This document shows positions 51,919 through 61,333 of a stretch of DNA of 64,000 nt, piece after piece. The DNA comes from Brumimicrobium sp040882265. Its GTDB lineage: Bacteria > Bacteroidota > Bacteroidia > Flavobacteriales_D > Crocinitomicaceae. The first letter of the stretch is position 1; each line of letters starts with the position of its first letter. The notes below the pieces were generated by a model that worked only from the letters and a program-made list of their open reading frames with translations, made no database searches and had not been told where the DNA came from. Position numbers and translations under genes: made by a program. Location of the stretch: contig JBBEBO010000157.1 of NCBI GenBank assembly GCA_040882265.1, positions 1 to 64,000 of the forward strand, given 5' to 3'.

Positions 51919-53484
51919 TTAATCTTTTCGCTTTGTTTTGTCTTCGGTTATATCTATTAAGCCCACAGTGATGTTTTTGGTTGGAGCTGTAAACTCTTTA
52001 AACTCTAGTATCCTTTCAATCACATCATAAGCAATGTATTTTGATTGTGAACCGTCGATAATAACTTCTGTACCATCTTTTAAATCGTCTAACGCTTTGG
52101 AAACACTTGCTTTATTCAAGAAGCTTACTTCTTCAGAAAGTTCAATTCTAACTTTGTGATCATCATCTTTATCGTGTTTTGTGTAAGGGTTTCTAAAGTT
52201 TTTACGAAGAATATAAAATATAGCAACCGCTACACCAATTCCAATACCTTTTAACAAATCTGTAAGTACAACTGCTACAATTGTAGAGACAAAAGGAACG
52301 AATTGTTCCCAGCCTAATTTATACATTGATTTAAAAAGAGATGGTTTTGCTAATTTATATCCTATAGTAAGAAGAATCGCTCCTAATGTAGCAAGAGGAA
52401 TGTAGTTCAAAATACTGGCAATTAGAGCAACTGAAAACAATAGAATAAACCCGTGAAAAATAGCTGATAATTTAGTTTTACCACCAGTATTAATATTTGT
52501 AGAACTTCTAACGATAACTTGAGTTATAGGTAAGCCACCAATCATCCCAGAAACCATATTCCCGACACCTTGTGCTTTTAATTCTCGATTTGTGGGGGTC
52601 GTTCGCTTGTAAGGGTCTAATTTATCTGTTGCTTCAACTGATAGTAATGTTTCTAAACTAGCAACGATTGCTATTGTAATTGCAACGACATAAATATCTG
52701 GATTAGAGAATTGCGTAAAGTCAGGCATACTAAAAAAGCTAACAAACTCTTTGGCAGAATCCGCTTGTGGTAGCTGAACTAAATGCTTTCCGTCCATAAA
52801 CAAACCGGGCGAATAAATAGAGAATAAGTAGTTCATAATTGAACCTAAAACAACAACAAATAGCGCTCCAGGCAAAAATTTAAAAAGCTTAATTTTTTTC
52901 ATGAATTTTTGCTCAAAAAGGATTAAAAGTGCTAAAGAAAATAATCCGATTATAATTGCTCCGGGGCTGAAGTATATAAATGAATAATACACTTCTGTAA
53001 ATGTGTTTTTACCATCCATTTGAGCAAAATCCATATCACCTATATAGTCTTCATCATAACCAAGAAGGTGTGGAATTTCTTTTAAAATCAAAATAATACC
53101 AATAGCCGCAAGCATTCCTTTAATGACAGACGAAGGGAAATAATATCCTATAATTCCAGCTTTCAAAAATCCAGCAATCAACTGGATTACACCCGCTAAA
53201 ACAACGGCTAAAAGAAATGCTTCAAAGGAACCAAGCGTTCCAATAGCCGCAAAAACTATTGTTACAAGTCCAGCTGCAGGTCCTGATACTCCGAGCGCAG
53301 AACCACTTAATGATCCGACAACTATACCGCCGACAATACCAGCAATAATTCCTGAAAAAATTAGACTTGGATCACCAGTTGAAGCTAGACCAATTCCTAG
53401 ACATAATGGAAGTGCCACAAGAAATACGACTAAACCAGCAGGTAGATCGCTTCCTAAATTTTTAAACATATTTGAGTTCTTCAT
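51919..53484 (-). CDS. SulP-family anion transporter (likely bicarbonate)
   Basis: A 521-residue transporter. A polytopic membrane region (about 1-425) begins with DLPAGLVVFLVALPLCLGIGLASTG, the classic SulP start, and contains GSLSGSALGVSGPAAG near 54-70. The C-terminus (about 430-515) is a STAS-like domain. Co-transcription with a carbonic anhydrase favours bicarbonate (BicA/DauA-like) over sulfate, but this is context. It is likely Na+- or H+-coupled. Its own promoter was not found. Confidence 0.88.
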   Translation of the reverse strand: MKNSNMFKNLGSDLPAGLVVFLVALPLCLGIGLASTGDPSLIFSGIIAGIVGGIVVGSLSGSALGVSGPAAGLVTIVFAAIGTLGSFEAFLLAVVLAGVIQLIAGFLKAGIIGYYFPSSVIKGMLAAIGIILILKEIPHLLGYDEDYIGDMDFAQMDGKNTFTEVYYSFIYFSPGAIIIGLFSLALLILFEQKFMKKIKLFKFLPGALFVVVLGSIMNYLFSIYSPGLFMDGKHLVQLPQADSAKEFVSFFSMPDFTQFSNPDIYVVAITIAIVASLETLLSVEATDKLDPYKRTTPTNRELKAQGVGNMVSGMIGGLPITQVIVRSSTNINTGGKTKLSAIFHGFILLFSVALIASILNYIPLATLGAILLTIGYKLAKPSLFKSMYKLGWEQFVPFVSTIVAVVLTDLLKGIGIGVAVAIFYILRKNFRNPYTKHDKDDDHKVRIELSEEVSFLNKASVSKALDDLKDGTEVIIDGSQSKYIAYDVIERILEFKEFTAPTKNITVGLIDITEDKTKRKD

Positions 53485-53583
53485 AAAATAAATTAATAAT
53501 TCGATTCTGCATCTTGTTACAGTAATGCAAACAATGTAAAATAAATAAAGTTTAATATTAAAAAAAGGCGGTGGTCAATAATA

Positions 53584-53904
53584 TCAGATAAAGTCTGGTG
53601 GCGGAGTTATTGTTGTACGCGGAACAGACTTCCAATCTGAGTGTAAATACAAATTATTTATAGTCTCAGTGATTTCACTTCCAAATGTGTCTTGAATTTC
53701 AATAGAAATAGAATGTTGTTCTTCTTCAAGTGGGACAGGTATCTCATTTTCTGTTTCTGATTCACTGTCTAATAGATCAACATGTTCTATGTTTACTTCT
53801 GTTAAGCTGTCAAATACAACTCCTGAAATAAAGATAACAGGACCTGTAAAAAAGAGGAGTAAGCTTATTAAACAAACAAATGCATATGTCTTCTGCTTTT
53901 CCAT
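53584..53904 (-). CDS. small membrane-anchored protein, unknown
   Basis: A 106-residue protein with one membrane helix at about 8-30 and a Glu/Ser-rich extracytoplasmic tail ending in a Pro-Pro segment. It has no motif I recognise and little in common with neighbours. Upstream of the SulP operon by 100 bp on the same strand, but linkage is unclear. It may be a genuine small protein or an orphan. Confidence 0.5.
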   Translation of the reverse strand: MEKQKTYAFVCLISLLLFFTGPVIFISGVVFDSLTEVNIEHVDLLDSESETENEIPVPLEEEQHSISIEIQDTFGSEITETINNLYLHSDWKSVPRTTITPPPDFI

Positions 53905-54023
53905 GAAATGCGAAAATAATTATTTTTTATTTAAAATGAACGAATTCATACAAATGTTTAAAGTTAATTTAACCTAATAGATCTAAGCATTATAAATAAA
54001 GTTGTTCAATCGTGGCACATATC

Positions 54024-54050
54024 TTGAAATCAAATTAATTCTTACTTTTG
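54024..54050 (+). promoter_or_regulatory. promoter of SPOR-domain gene
   Basis: TTG (54024-54026), 16 bases, then TACTTTTG (54043-54050), an exact TAnnTTTG match, ending 19 bp before the ATG at 54070. Confidence 0.55.
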
Positions 54051-54069
54051 TAAACATAAATGGTCAATT

Positions 54070-54585
54070 ATGAAGTTTATTTTATTTCTTCTTTTCGTCT
54101 CTGCTTTTTCACCTGCTTTCTCTCAAGAAAAAAAATGGTGGGAAAAAGGCAGTGAGAATGAAACCAAAACGGATGATACAACCGCTATTGAAAATAAATC
54201 TGATAGTGTTGTGGAACAGCCAGTTGGGCCAGGGGAAATAAACATCATTAAAGATAAACGAGTAGATAAATTAATTGAGTTTAAATCAACTACAATTCCT
54301 CCTGCTTCAGAACCTCAAATTGATGGTTTTCGAGTACAATTGTTTTTTGACCAAAGTAAAACAGAAGTAAATGAAGCAAGAGCTAAAGCTTTAAAAATAG
54401 ACTCTGATTTTGATACTTATATTGAATTTGATGCACCTAATTACAATTTGTTACTAGGGAATTATCGAACACAGCTTGAAGCAGAAAAGATCCGCGCTGA
54501 ATTAAGTGAAGAATTTCCAGCGGCAATCATCGTAAAGTCTCGCATTTACTTTCCCGAAGTTAGAGATACTTCTAAAACTAGATAA
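54070..54585 (+). CDS. SPOR domain-containing exported protein
   Basis: A 171-residue protein with a signal peptide of about 18 residues, a Glu/Lys/Asp-rich linker, and a SPOR domain (about 87-165; GFRVQLFFDQSKTEVNEARA start and NYNLLLGNYRTQLEAE). SPOR domains bind denuded peptidoglycan, often at the septum. It overlaps the convergent gene at 54578 by 8 bp. A role at the division site is inferred from the domain. Confidence 0.85.
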   Translation: MKFILFLLFVSAFSPAFSQEKKWWEKGSENETKTDDTTAIENKSDSVVEQPVGPGEINIIKDKRVDKLIEFKSTTIPPASEPQIDGFRVQLFFDQSKTEVNEARAKALKIDSDFDTYIEFDAPNYNLLLGNYRTQLEAEKIRAELSEEFPAAIIVKSRIYFPEVRDTSKTR

Positions 54586-55606
54586 AATCAAAACCAGTTA
54601 CATAAGTTGGTTTTGAAAATTTTTCCTTCTTTTCAGAATTATTTTTTATTACTAAGTCGACTTCGTGAGTACCATTAATCTTATTTAAAAGCCCCCAATT
54701 GATTTTCTTTTTTAATTTTTTATAAATTAGGTCTTTAGTATCTACCCACCAAACCATTGTGTTTTTGTCTTCTTTTTCTAAAATCCCTTCAAATAACTCT
54801 TCCATATATTTTGCTTCACTTTCCTTTGCCCAAACAGTATCTACAACTGTAAATTTATGTGCCGCTGGTCGAACCACCTTTCGGACACCTGGAACATAGG
54901 GGATAATACTCATTAAAAAGCTTTTCCTTTTACCTGGCAATCTTTCTATTACCCATTCAGCACTATGTGTTTTAGCAAACGCAACTGTTTCACCCTCTTT
55001 AACAAGTTCATAAAACGGACTTTCATTAAAAGTATGATGATCAAAATACAGTGGAAGATTTGAGAATTCTTGTTTGATTTTTTCTTTTATAAAAGTCAAA
55101 TCGTCTGCTACAACAACGTCGTCTTTTCTTTTTGGTCTCACGCGACTGAACGTTTGTGTTGCGATTTTTGCAACAGTATAAAATCCAAAGTTTTGACTCA
55201 TCCATAAAGAACGTTCATTCCTTGGGTCAATGTATGCGTATAGCAACTTTGGAGAGTCTTCTCCTTGATCAAAAACATCCGCAAAGAATGATTGAATAAT
55301 TGTTTTTAGCTTATTCGTTTTTGTTTTAGGTTTTACTTTGGTTTTTTGATTTGTTTGCATCTTGGGATCAAATGCAAAATAACGTACATACCAGCCAACT
55401 TCTCTACGACAAAGAGTCAAATTACCTAATATTTTTTCAGACCTTTCAAGATTTAAGTACAATGGTTTATATAGATTCTTTATTCTTTGTTCTATGTTTC
55501 TATGTCTATATCTTGCTCCATTTGAGCCAAGTGTAACAGTTTTTAGCAAATTGAGAATTTCACTTGAGTAGTTGTCACGTATATAAAATGGAGGATCTAC
55601 TTTCAT
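54578..55606 (-). CDS. GNAT-like acyltransferase protein
   Basis: A 342-residue soluble protein. The N-terminal 175 residues resemble a GNAT N-acyltransferase: strands with ERSEKILGNLTLCRREVG, then LLYAYIDPRNERSLWMSQNFGF, which looks like the end of a GNAT fold where a substrate-binding asparagine sits. A second unit (about 190-340) may be a repeat of it. A CoA-binding Q/R-x2-G-x-G/A loop is not obvious, so enzymatic activity is uncertain. A Lys-rich insertion (about 88-105) interrupts the first half. Overlaps the SPOR gene tail-to-tail by 8 bp. Confidence 0.55.
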   Translation of the reverse strand: MKVDPPFYIRDNYSSEILNLLKTVTLGSNGARYRHRNIEQRIKNLYKPLYLNLERSEKILGNLTLCRREVGWYVRYFAFDPKMQTNQKTKVKPKTKTNKLKTIIQSFFADVFDQGEDSPKLLYAYIDPRNERSLWMSQNFGFYTVAKIATQTFSRVRPKRKDDVVVADDLTFIKEKIKQEFSNLPLYFDHHTFNESPFYELVKEGETVAFAKTHSAEWVIERLPGKRKSFLMSIIPYVPGVRKVVRPAAHKFTVVDTVWAKESEAKYMEELFEGILEKEDKNTMVWWVDTKDLIYKKLKKKINWGLLNKINGTHEVDLVIKNNSEKKEKFSKPTYVTGFDFI

Positions 55607-55801
55607 TTAAATTGTTATTAAAGGTTCTGTTTTAAATATTCATTGTTAAAATTTGTTCAGCTTTTTGTGGTGTTTTGCTTATTTACGTTCACTAAGTCTT
55701 GATAAGTTGCTCAAACTTTGCGAATCTTAGTTTTTTGCATTAAATTACTGTTTTTATCAACTTAAAATCCAAAAGTGTATGTTAATCTATGCTAATCTTG
55801 A

Positions 55802-56434
55802 TTAGATGATGGTAAAAAGCGAAGATTTTTCACGCCTTACTTTTGAAATTGAACTATACTTATCGTCTGGAGACCTAAAACCTATTGGACATAGAACAAC
55901 TGCATTTAAGCCAAGTGTATTTAAGCCTAAAAATTGGTTTAACTCTGTTCGTTTAAATCCTTCCATTGGGCAAGAATCAATTTTTTCTGCAGCGCAAACG
56001 GCCATTAAGTTTCCCAACGCAATGTAGACTTGATTTTCCATCCAAGCTTCTTGTTGTGGCTGAGGCAGACTAAGACTATTGCGCAACATTTGTTCGTAGT
56101 TTCTGATCGTTGGACTATCTTCGTCAAGTTCTCTTACACTTCGTGTTCTTTCAACAAAAGATAGAATATCTGCTTCTTCAACACTAGTTTTTCTACATAA
56201 AACAATAAGTTGAGAGCAATCCCTTACCTGAGATTGATTAAATGCAAAGGGTACAATCTGTTCTTTGAGTTCTTGGTTTTCAATAATGATAAACTTCATT
56301 AACTGCAACCCCATAGATGTTGGAGTAAGTTGTAACCCCTCCTTAACACGGTCTAATTGTGCACTACTTAGTTTTGTTTTTGGATCAAAACTTTTTACTG
56401 CATACCTCCATTTTAAAGATTTAATTATATCCAT
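55802..56434 (-). CDS. nitroreductase-family NAD(P)H oxidoreductase
   Basis: A 210-residue flavoprotein. The N-terminal R-Y-A-V-K-S-F motif (10-16) with K-x-L-x-x-x-Q-L-D downstream is the usual FMN-binding start, followed by TPTSMGLQ (37-44) and a C-terminal half with QVYIALGNLMAVCA, PMEGF and LCPIGFRSPDD. NfsB-like dihydropteridine or nitro-compound reductases share this layout. Physiological substrate unknown. Divergent from the DksA-like gene. Confidence 0.85.
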   Translation of the reverse strand: MDIIKSLKWRYAVKSFDPKTKLSSAQLDRVKEGLQLTPTSMGLQLMKFIIIENQELKEQIVPFAFNQSQVRDCSQLIVLCRKTSVEEADILSFVERTRSVRELDEDSPTIRNYEQMLRNSLSLPQPQQEAWMENQVYIALGNLMAVCAAEKIDSCPMEGFKRTELNQFLGLNTLGLNAVVLCPIGFRSPDDKYSSISKVRREKSSLFTII

Positions 56435-56562
56435 TATTTTTAATGCTTCTTTATTAAAATGTAAAAATAGTTCATCACAATTTATAAATACTATTGACAG
56501 AAAACGAAATTCGATTATATTTGTTCGATACGAAATTGGAATACATCCTTAATTACGAAATT

Positions 56563-56946
56563 ATGTCAAAAGAAAAAACAAGATACTCAGACGAAGAATT
56601 AAACGAATTCAAAGAAATAATTTTAGGAAAGTTAGAAGAAGCGAAAGAAGACTTAGAACTACTTAAAAACTCTTTGTCTCATAAAGATGATCACGGAACT
56701 GATGATACAGGACGGACTTTCAATATGATGGAAGACGGATCTGAAACTTTATCTAGAGAGGAAATGGCTCAGTTAGCTTCTCGACAAGAAAAGTTTGTCC
56801 AAAGCCTCAATAATGCACTCGTGCGTATTGAAAATAAAACTTATGGTATTTGTAGAGTAACAGGAAAACTTATCCAAAAAGAACGTTTAAAATTAGTTCC
56901 TCACGCAACACTTAGTATAGAAGCTAAGAATCAACAAAACGAATAA
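56563..56946 (+). CDS. TraR/DksA-like protein without complete zinc finger
   Basis: A 127-residue protein of the DksA/TraR type: helical N-terminal half (about 8-88) and a C-terminal finger-like segment beginning YGICRVTGKLI. Only one of the four zinc cysteines is left (C97); the positions where CxxC pairs belong have Thr, Ser and other residues. Cysteine-poor versions are widespread in Bacteroidota and may keep the fold without zinc. A longer reading from TTG at 56494 is less likely. Four bp before lspA, hence one operon. Possible RNA-polymerase or ppGpp-linked regulator. Confidence 0.8.
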   Translation: MSKEKTRYSDEELNEFKEIILGKLEEAKEDLELLKNSLSHKDDHGTDDTGRTFNMMEDGSETLSREEMAQLASRQEKFVQSLNNALVRIENKTYGICRVTGKLIQKERLKLVPHATLSIEAKNQQNE

Positions 56947-56950
56947 AGCG

Positions 56951-57628
56951 TTGAGAAAAAGATATTTAATCACATTCAGTGTTGTACTTTTTGTTCTAAT
57001 ATTAGACCAAGCAGTTAAGATTTGGGTAAAAACAAGTTTTTCATACGACGATCCAAGTGTAAACTTACTAGGAGATTGGTTCAAATTAAATTATGTTGAA
57101 AATCAAGGAATGGCTTTTGGAGCAACCCTTGGTGGAGGCATGTGGGGGAAATTATTACTTTCAATATTCCGAATTGTAGCTATATCAGCAATAACTTATT
57201 ACATTGTTAAACAAATTAAAACCAAAGTACGGTTAGAGTTTTTAATTGTTACGGGGTTAATTCTTGCTGGTGCTACAGGGAATTTAATTGATTCAATGTT
57301 TTATGATTACATATTTAGTGATTATTTTGACCCTTGTATTTCTTTTAATCAACTTCAAGGCTCTGGCAACTGGGCAGAATGCGATTACGGTTATGGGCAT
57401 ACTCAATCCGTAGAAGTTCGACACCATGGGTTTTTATTTGGAAATGTAGTAGATATGTTTCAATTTGATGCTCACTGGCCTGAATGGGTGCCTTGGCTGG
57501 GTGGGTCACAAGTGTTTCCAGCAATTTGGAATGTTGCTGATGGTGCCATTTCAGTTGGTGTTGTGTTAGTTTTAATTCGCCAAAAAGTTTACTTTTCAAA
57601 TGAAAAGAAAAAAGAAGAAGTTGAATAA
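56951..57628 (+). CDS. lspA: lipoprotein signal peptidase (signal peptidase II)
   Basis: A 225-residue integral membrane aspartyl protease that cleaves lipoprotein signals after lipidation. Catalytic aspartates are D168 (GNVVDMF) and D197 (NVADGAI). There are four membrane helices and the conserved LDQAVK start, with GNLID at 111-115. It is longer than E. coli LspA because of an insert (about 118-160) between the helices, common in Bacteroidota. TTG start at 56951, four bp after the DksA-like stop. It would process the many lipoproteins predicted in this window. Confidence 0.92.
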   Translation: MRKRYLITFSVVLFVLILDQAVKIWVKTSFSYDDPSVNLLGDWFKLNYVENQGMAFGATLGGGMWGKLLLSIFRIVAISAITYYIVKQIKTKVRLEFLIVTGLILAGATGNLIDSMFYDYIFSDYFDPCISFNQLQGSGNWAECDYGYGHTQSVEVRHHGFLFGNVVDMFQFDAHWPEWVPWLGGSQVFPAIWNVADGAISVGVVLVLIRQKVYFSNEKKKEEVE

Positions 57629-57638
57629 GCGATAACTT

Positions 57639-60600
57639 TTATTCATTCTTAAAATATTCTTCTAAAAGAATAAAGAAAGTAGTCCCTTTACCTTTTTCTG
57701 TTTCAAACCATATTTCACCATTGTGATTGTTGATGATTTGCTTTACCATTGCTAGACCCAAACCAGCTCCCGTGGATTTCGTTGTGAAATTTGGAACAAA
57801 AATTTTGTTTTTAACTTCATCAGAAATACCATCTCCATTATCTTTTATACGTATAAGAAAACGATCATTTTCTCTTTCTATTTTTATTGAAATTTGTGGT
57901 GTTTGATCTTCAGCTGTAGCTTGAATGGCATTCTTTATTAAATTGTTAAAAACACGAATAATTAGATCTTTATCAACAAAAACAACAGCATCTTTAAGAG
58001 TTGTATTTAATGAAATATCAACGGCTTCCGATTGATATAGGTTAATTACATTTTCAATTAATGGGATGAGGTTTATACGTTGTTCGTTTGCCTTGGGCAT
58101 TTTCGCAAAGTTTGAAAATTCATTGGCGATTTTTGTAAGAATATCTATTTGCTCAACTAGTGAATCTGCAATGCGATTAATTTTCTCTTGAGCATTTTCA
58201 GCGGTTGGATCAAAGGAGCGTTGGAAATGTTGTAAACTAAGTCGCATTGGTGTCAAAGGATTCTTAATTTCGTGTGCAACCTGCTTTGCCATTTCTCGCC
58301 AAGCTGTTTCTCGCTCACTTCTTGCCAGCTGCATGGCTTTAAGTTCTAACTCTGCGAGTTTGTCGTTGTAATCTTTAACAAGTGCTCCAATTTCATCATC
58401 ACCCTTATATGCAATAGGTTGATTTTGTTTTCCAAGCTCTACATTTTTAAAACTTTCTTGAATCAGTCGTAAAGGTGTTGTAATCCAACTTGAAACAAAT
58501 ATGGCAATAACCACAGTAATCACAAGTAACAAAACAGCAATGTTTATAATTGTAACAATAAAATCATTCACTTGATTTTCGTAAGCATTTTGCTTAGCAA
58601 AATGTTGTAAGTTTAAATAACCTAACAGCTTGCCTTGATTGTTTATAAAAGGTAAATAAGCAGAAAGATATTCTAATTCACCGATAACTTCTTGATGTAT
58701 AAATTCACTTTTCCTATCAAAACTCATTGCTTTATATGCATTTGAGTTCATGTGTTCTGCATTAATACCTTTTTCATATAACTTAGGTTGAGAACTTGCC
58801 AACAAACCACCATTTAGGTCATATAAGTTGATGTCTGTTACGAACACAGTAGAAAACTTTTTAAGAATATATTGCATATAATTTCCGAGAATATCTCTAT
58901 CCAATTCATCTTTGTCTCCTAACTTTTGACTGACCTCCGTTTCAACTGAATTGGCTTTTTCTTTTAAATTATCATGGCTATACCTATGGTATTGATTGCG
59001 CGTATAATTTCCAGCTACAAAAGCAAAAACAACGAATGAAACAACTACGATTCCAATGAGTACCAATTGTATTTTGAATGATAACTGTAGACTTTTTACT
59101 TGTATGATCTTGTTGCGTTGATTAAACAAAAGAATTAGCATTGAAAAAATCCCAAAGAATAAAAACAAATAGGAAAAAGTGGTCATTTTTTCAATTAAAC
59201 GTTTTTCAGATTTTGATATAATTACCGTTTGGTTACCTTCTTTTTGATAGATATAATGGCTGACATTTTCACTACTCGTGAACCCATTTTCTAGCTTATA
59301 TTTGTTTGTAAAATTATCTTGCCTCGTTGGGTAGTTGAAATTTCCAAACCGCATTACCAGCTTTCCGTTTGAATATCTTGCAATTGAGTAGTCTTCTAAG
59401 TCTTTTAGTGCGTATGATGTTTCATTCATTAACAATCTTGGAAATCCAATTTGTTCTGGTATTTTCTTTGACCTGAATAAAATAAATAAAGTTATTTTTT
59501 CTCCAGATTTGCTTTTTAATGGCTGTTTTGCAACATAACTCAACCTATCATAATAGTTTTCTATAAAATAAAGTGCCTCAGAAAAAGAGGATTTCATTCC
59601 ATTATTTTTTACGATTTCTTCTAGTTCATCATAACTTATGGTTTGATTAGAAATATAATTGATAATAGGTTCTGTTGCTTCATCAAACAAGAAGTAGTTC
59701 ATCTCATATCGCTCCCAAAAAGAATTTAAACAACACTCTTCAAGTCTATCTGCGTATTTTTGAGCTGAATATTCTTTAGAATCATCCAACATTTCCTTAA
59801 AGGTGGAATCCTTCTTTATTTGTTCAACTGTGGAAAGATACTCTATTTCAGTTGTTGGGTCTTGATCAGTAACGAGTTGGTTTGCATAAAGATCTCTTTT
59901 TTGATATTCATTTGATTGATTGCTTTCGAATAATATAAATGCCGCATAAAAACTGACAACGACCAGTACAATAAGTTGGTATTTAAGTGCTAATTGATTT
60001 TGTTTTTTTGAAGCAATAAAAAACAGGATTGCATTGAGTAAGATTGGCCAAAGTGCATTGTAAATGTTTTTCTGAAAAAAGAAAATTTCTGCAATAAAAT
60101 AGGTTACACCAGTTAAAAACCAAAGAAGCGCTAAGTGATTTAACTGGATTTTGGAGTTCACTAATTTTCTAATAATGACTCGAGCTAATACGTAATAACC
60201 TAAAAACAACGCAGCAATAATAACCAAAGCGACAAAGGAGTATATGCTTAAAGAAAAAACTTCATCTATCACCAATGAAATAGTACTGTTTAATACTAAA
60301 GACTCGAAAAGCCAGCTGATAAAATAAGAGCATGGAAATAAACCTAAATACAAGAGTATCAATAAATAGTTGATTTTTCTATTGGAGTTTTCGTGACTTA
60401 CGACTAGTCTATAAATCCACCATACGATAACCAATAGACAACCTATGCTAATAACTAAACTTCCAAGATTTGGAAAAAGTTCAGAACTAGCATACAGTTT
60501 TGGATTGTAAATTTCGAATTCTGAAAATAGTTGTATCCATGAGTTTTTTATAGAAATCCATCTTAAAATCAATATTGTAATTGGATAAGTAATAATTAAC

Positions 60601-61304
60601 CAAGGACGTTTAGAAGTGAAGGGTAATAAAAACTTTGCTAAAGCAGTTAATAAACACAACAAACCAATTACGTATAGCCCAAAAATTAGAAGCTGCTTAT
60701 AATCACTTATTGATTTTGTTTTCGTAAATGAAATGTAAAAAAGAGGCTTTCCATTGACATCATTAATCACACTTGTCTCTTTTTTGTTTTTTACATACAA
60801 CTTGATGTTGTCGGGCAGCGATAGTTTTTTTGTTAAAGTATTTTTTAGGCTTGTATTTTCATAATAATAGTTGTGTTTTATCTTTGAACTAACAACTAAG
60901 GTGAGATCGTGAACTCTTTTCACATAGACCAAATAAAAACCATTAGACAGTTCTAATACTTTAGGTACTTTAAGTTCAAATATTTCTTTTAGCTGTTGTT
61001 TTAAAGGAGCTTTATTGTTATTCCAAAAAATAAGTGAATCTGAATTGTAGAGATTAATAGAAAACTTTGTACCAGTTAAGTTTTTATTTTCCCATAAATC
61101 ATTAACGGTTGAAGTAGAAATAATTTTAGAACTATAGTCAAGAAATTGATGCTGTTCATTTTGTAACTCTATAATTGAGTTTTGAAATTGCTCCTTTTCT
61201 TTTTCAAGATCAGTGTTAAAAAAAACACTATAAAATATCCATGAAAGTAAAATGCTTACAATCGCAACGAATAACCAACTATACTGTAATGACTTTGTTT
61301 TCAC
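57639..61304 (-). CDS. very large sensor histidine kinase (NtrY-like)
   Basis: A 1221-residue membrane kinase. A first membrane helix at 9-29 and periplasmic segment, a polytopic block of about eight helices (about 205-455), another periplasmic region, a further helix pair (about 685-705 and 735-755), a sensor region (about 760-905), a last helix near 920-940, HAMP-like segment, then HisKA with H1011 in QVAHEIKNPLTPMR and HATPase_c (NNLIKNAI, DNGDGIS, GAGLGLAMVKQI). The kinase core is NtrY/PhoR-like. No response regulator is adjacent. Size and double sensor layout are unusual. Convergent with lspA. Confidence 0.88.
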   Translation of the reverse strand: MKTKSLQYSWLFVAIVSILLSWIFYSVFFNTDLEKEKEQFQNSIIELQNEQHQFLDYSSKIISTSTVNDLWENKNLTGTKFSINLYNSDSLIFWNNNKAPLKQQLKEIFELKVPKVLELSNGFYLVYVKRVHDLTLVVSSKIKHNYYYENTSLKNTLTKKLSLPDNIKLYVKNKKETSVINDVNGKPLFYISFTKTKSISDYKQLLIFGLYVIGLLCLLTALAKFLLPFTSKRPWLIITYPITILILRWISIKNSWIQLFSEFEIYNPKLYASSELFPNLGSLVISIGCLLVIVWWIYRLVVSHENSNRKINYLLILLYLGLFPCSYFISWLFESLVLNSTISLVIDEVFSLSIYSFVALVIIAALFLGYYVLARVIIRKLVNSKIQLNHLALLWFLTGVTYFIAEIFFFQKNIYNALWPILLNAILFFIASKKQNQLALKYQLIVLVVVSFYAAFILFESNQSNEYQKRDLYANQLVTDQDPTTEIEYLSTVEQIKKDSTFKEMLDDSKEYSAQKYADRLEECCLNSFWERYEMNYFLFDEATEPIINYISNQTISYDELEEIVKNNGMKSSFSEALYFIENYYDRLSYVAKQPLKSKSGEKITLFILFRSKKIPEQIGFPRLLMNETSYALKDLEDYSIARYSNGKLVMRFGNFNYPTRQDNFTNKYKLENGFTSSENVSHYIYQKEGNQTVIISKSEKRLIEKMTTFSYLFLFFGIFSMLILLFNQRNKIIQVKSLQLSFKIQLVLIGIVVVSFVVFAFVAGNYTRNQYHRYSHDNLKEKANSVETEVSQKLGDKDELDRDILGNYMQYILKKFSTVFVTDINLYDLNGGLLASSQPKLYEKGINAEHMNSNAYKAMSFDRKSEFIHQEVIGELEYLSAYLPFINNQGKLLGYLNLQHFAKQNAYENQVNDFIVTIINIAVLLLVITVVIAIFVSSWITTPLRLIQESFKNVELGKQNQPIAYKGDDEIGALVKDYNDKLAELELKAMQLARSERETAWREMAKQVAHEIKNPLTPMRLSLQHFQRSFDPTAENAQEKINRIADSLVEQIDILTKIANEFSNFAKMPKANEQRINLIPLIENVINLYQSEAVDISLNTTLKDAVVFVDKDLIIRVFNNLIKNAIQATAEDQTPQISIKIERENDRFLIRIKDNGDGISDEVKNKIFVPNFTTKSTGAGLGLAMVKQIINNHNGEIWFETEKGKGTTFFILLEEYFKNE

Positions 61305-61333
61305 CTAATACAAAGCTACTTATTTCAATCGAT

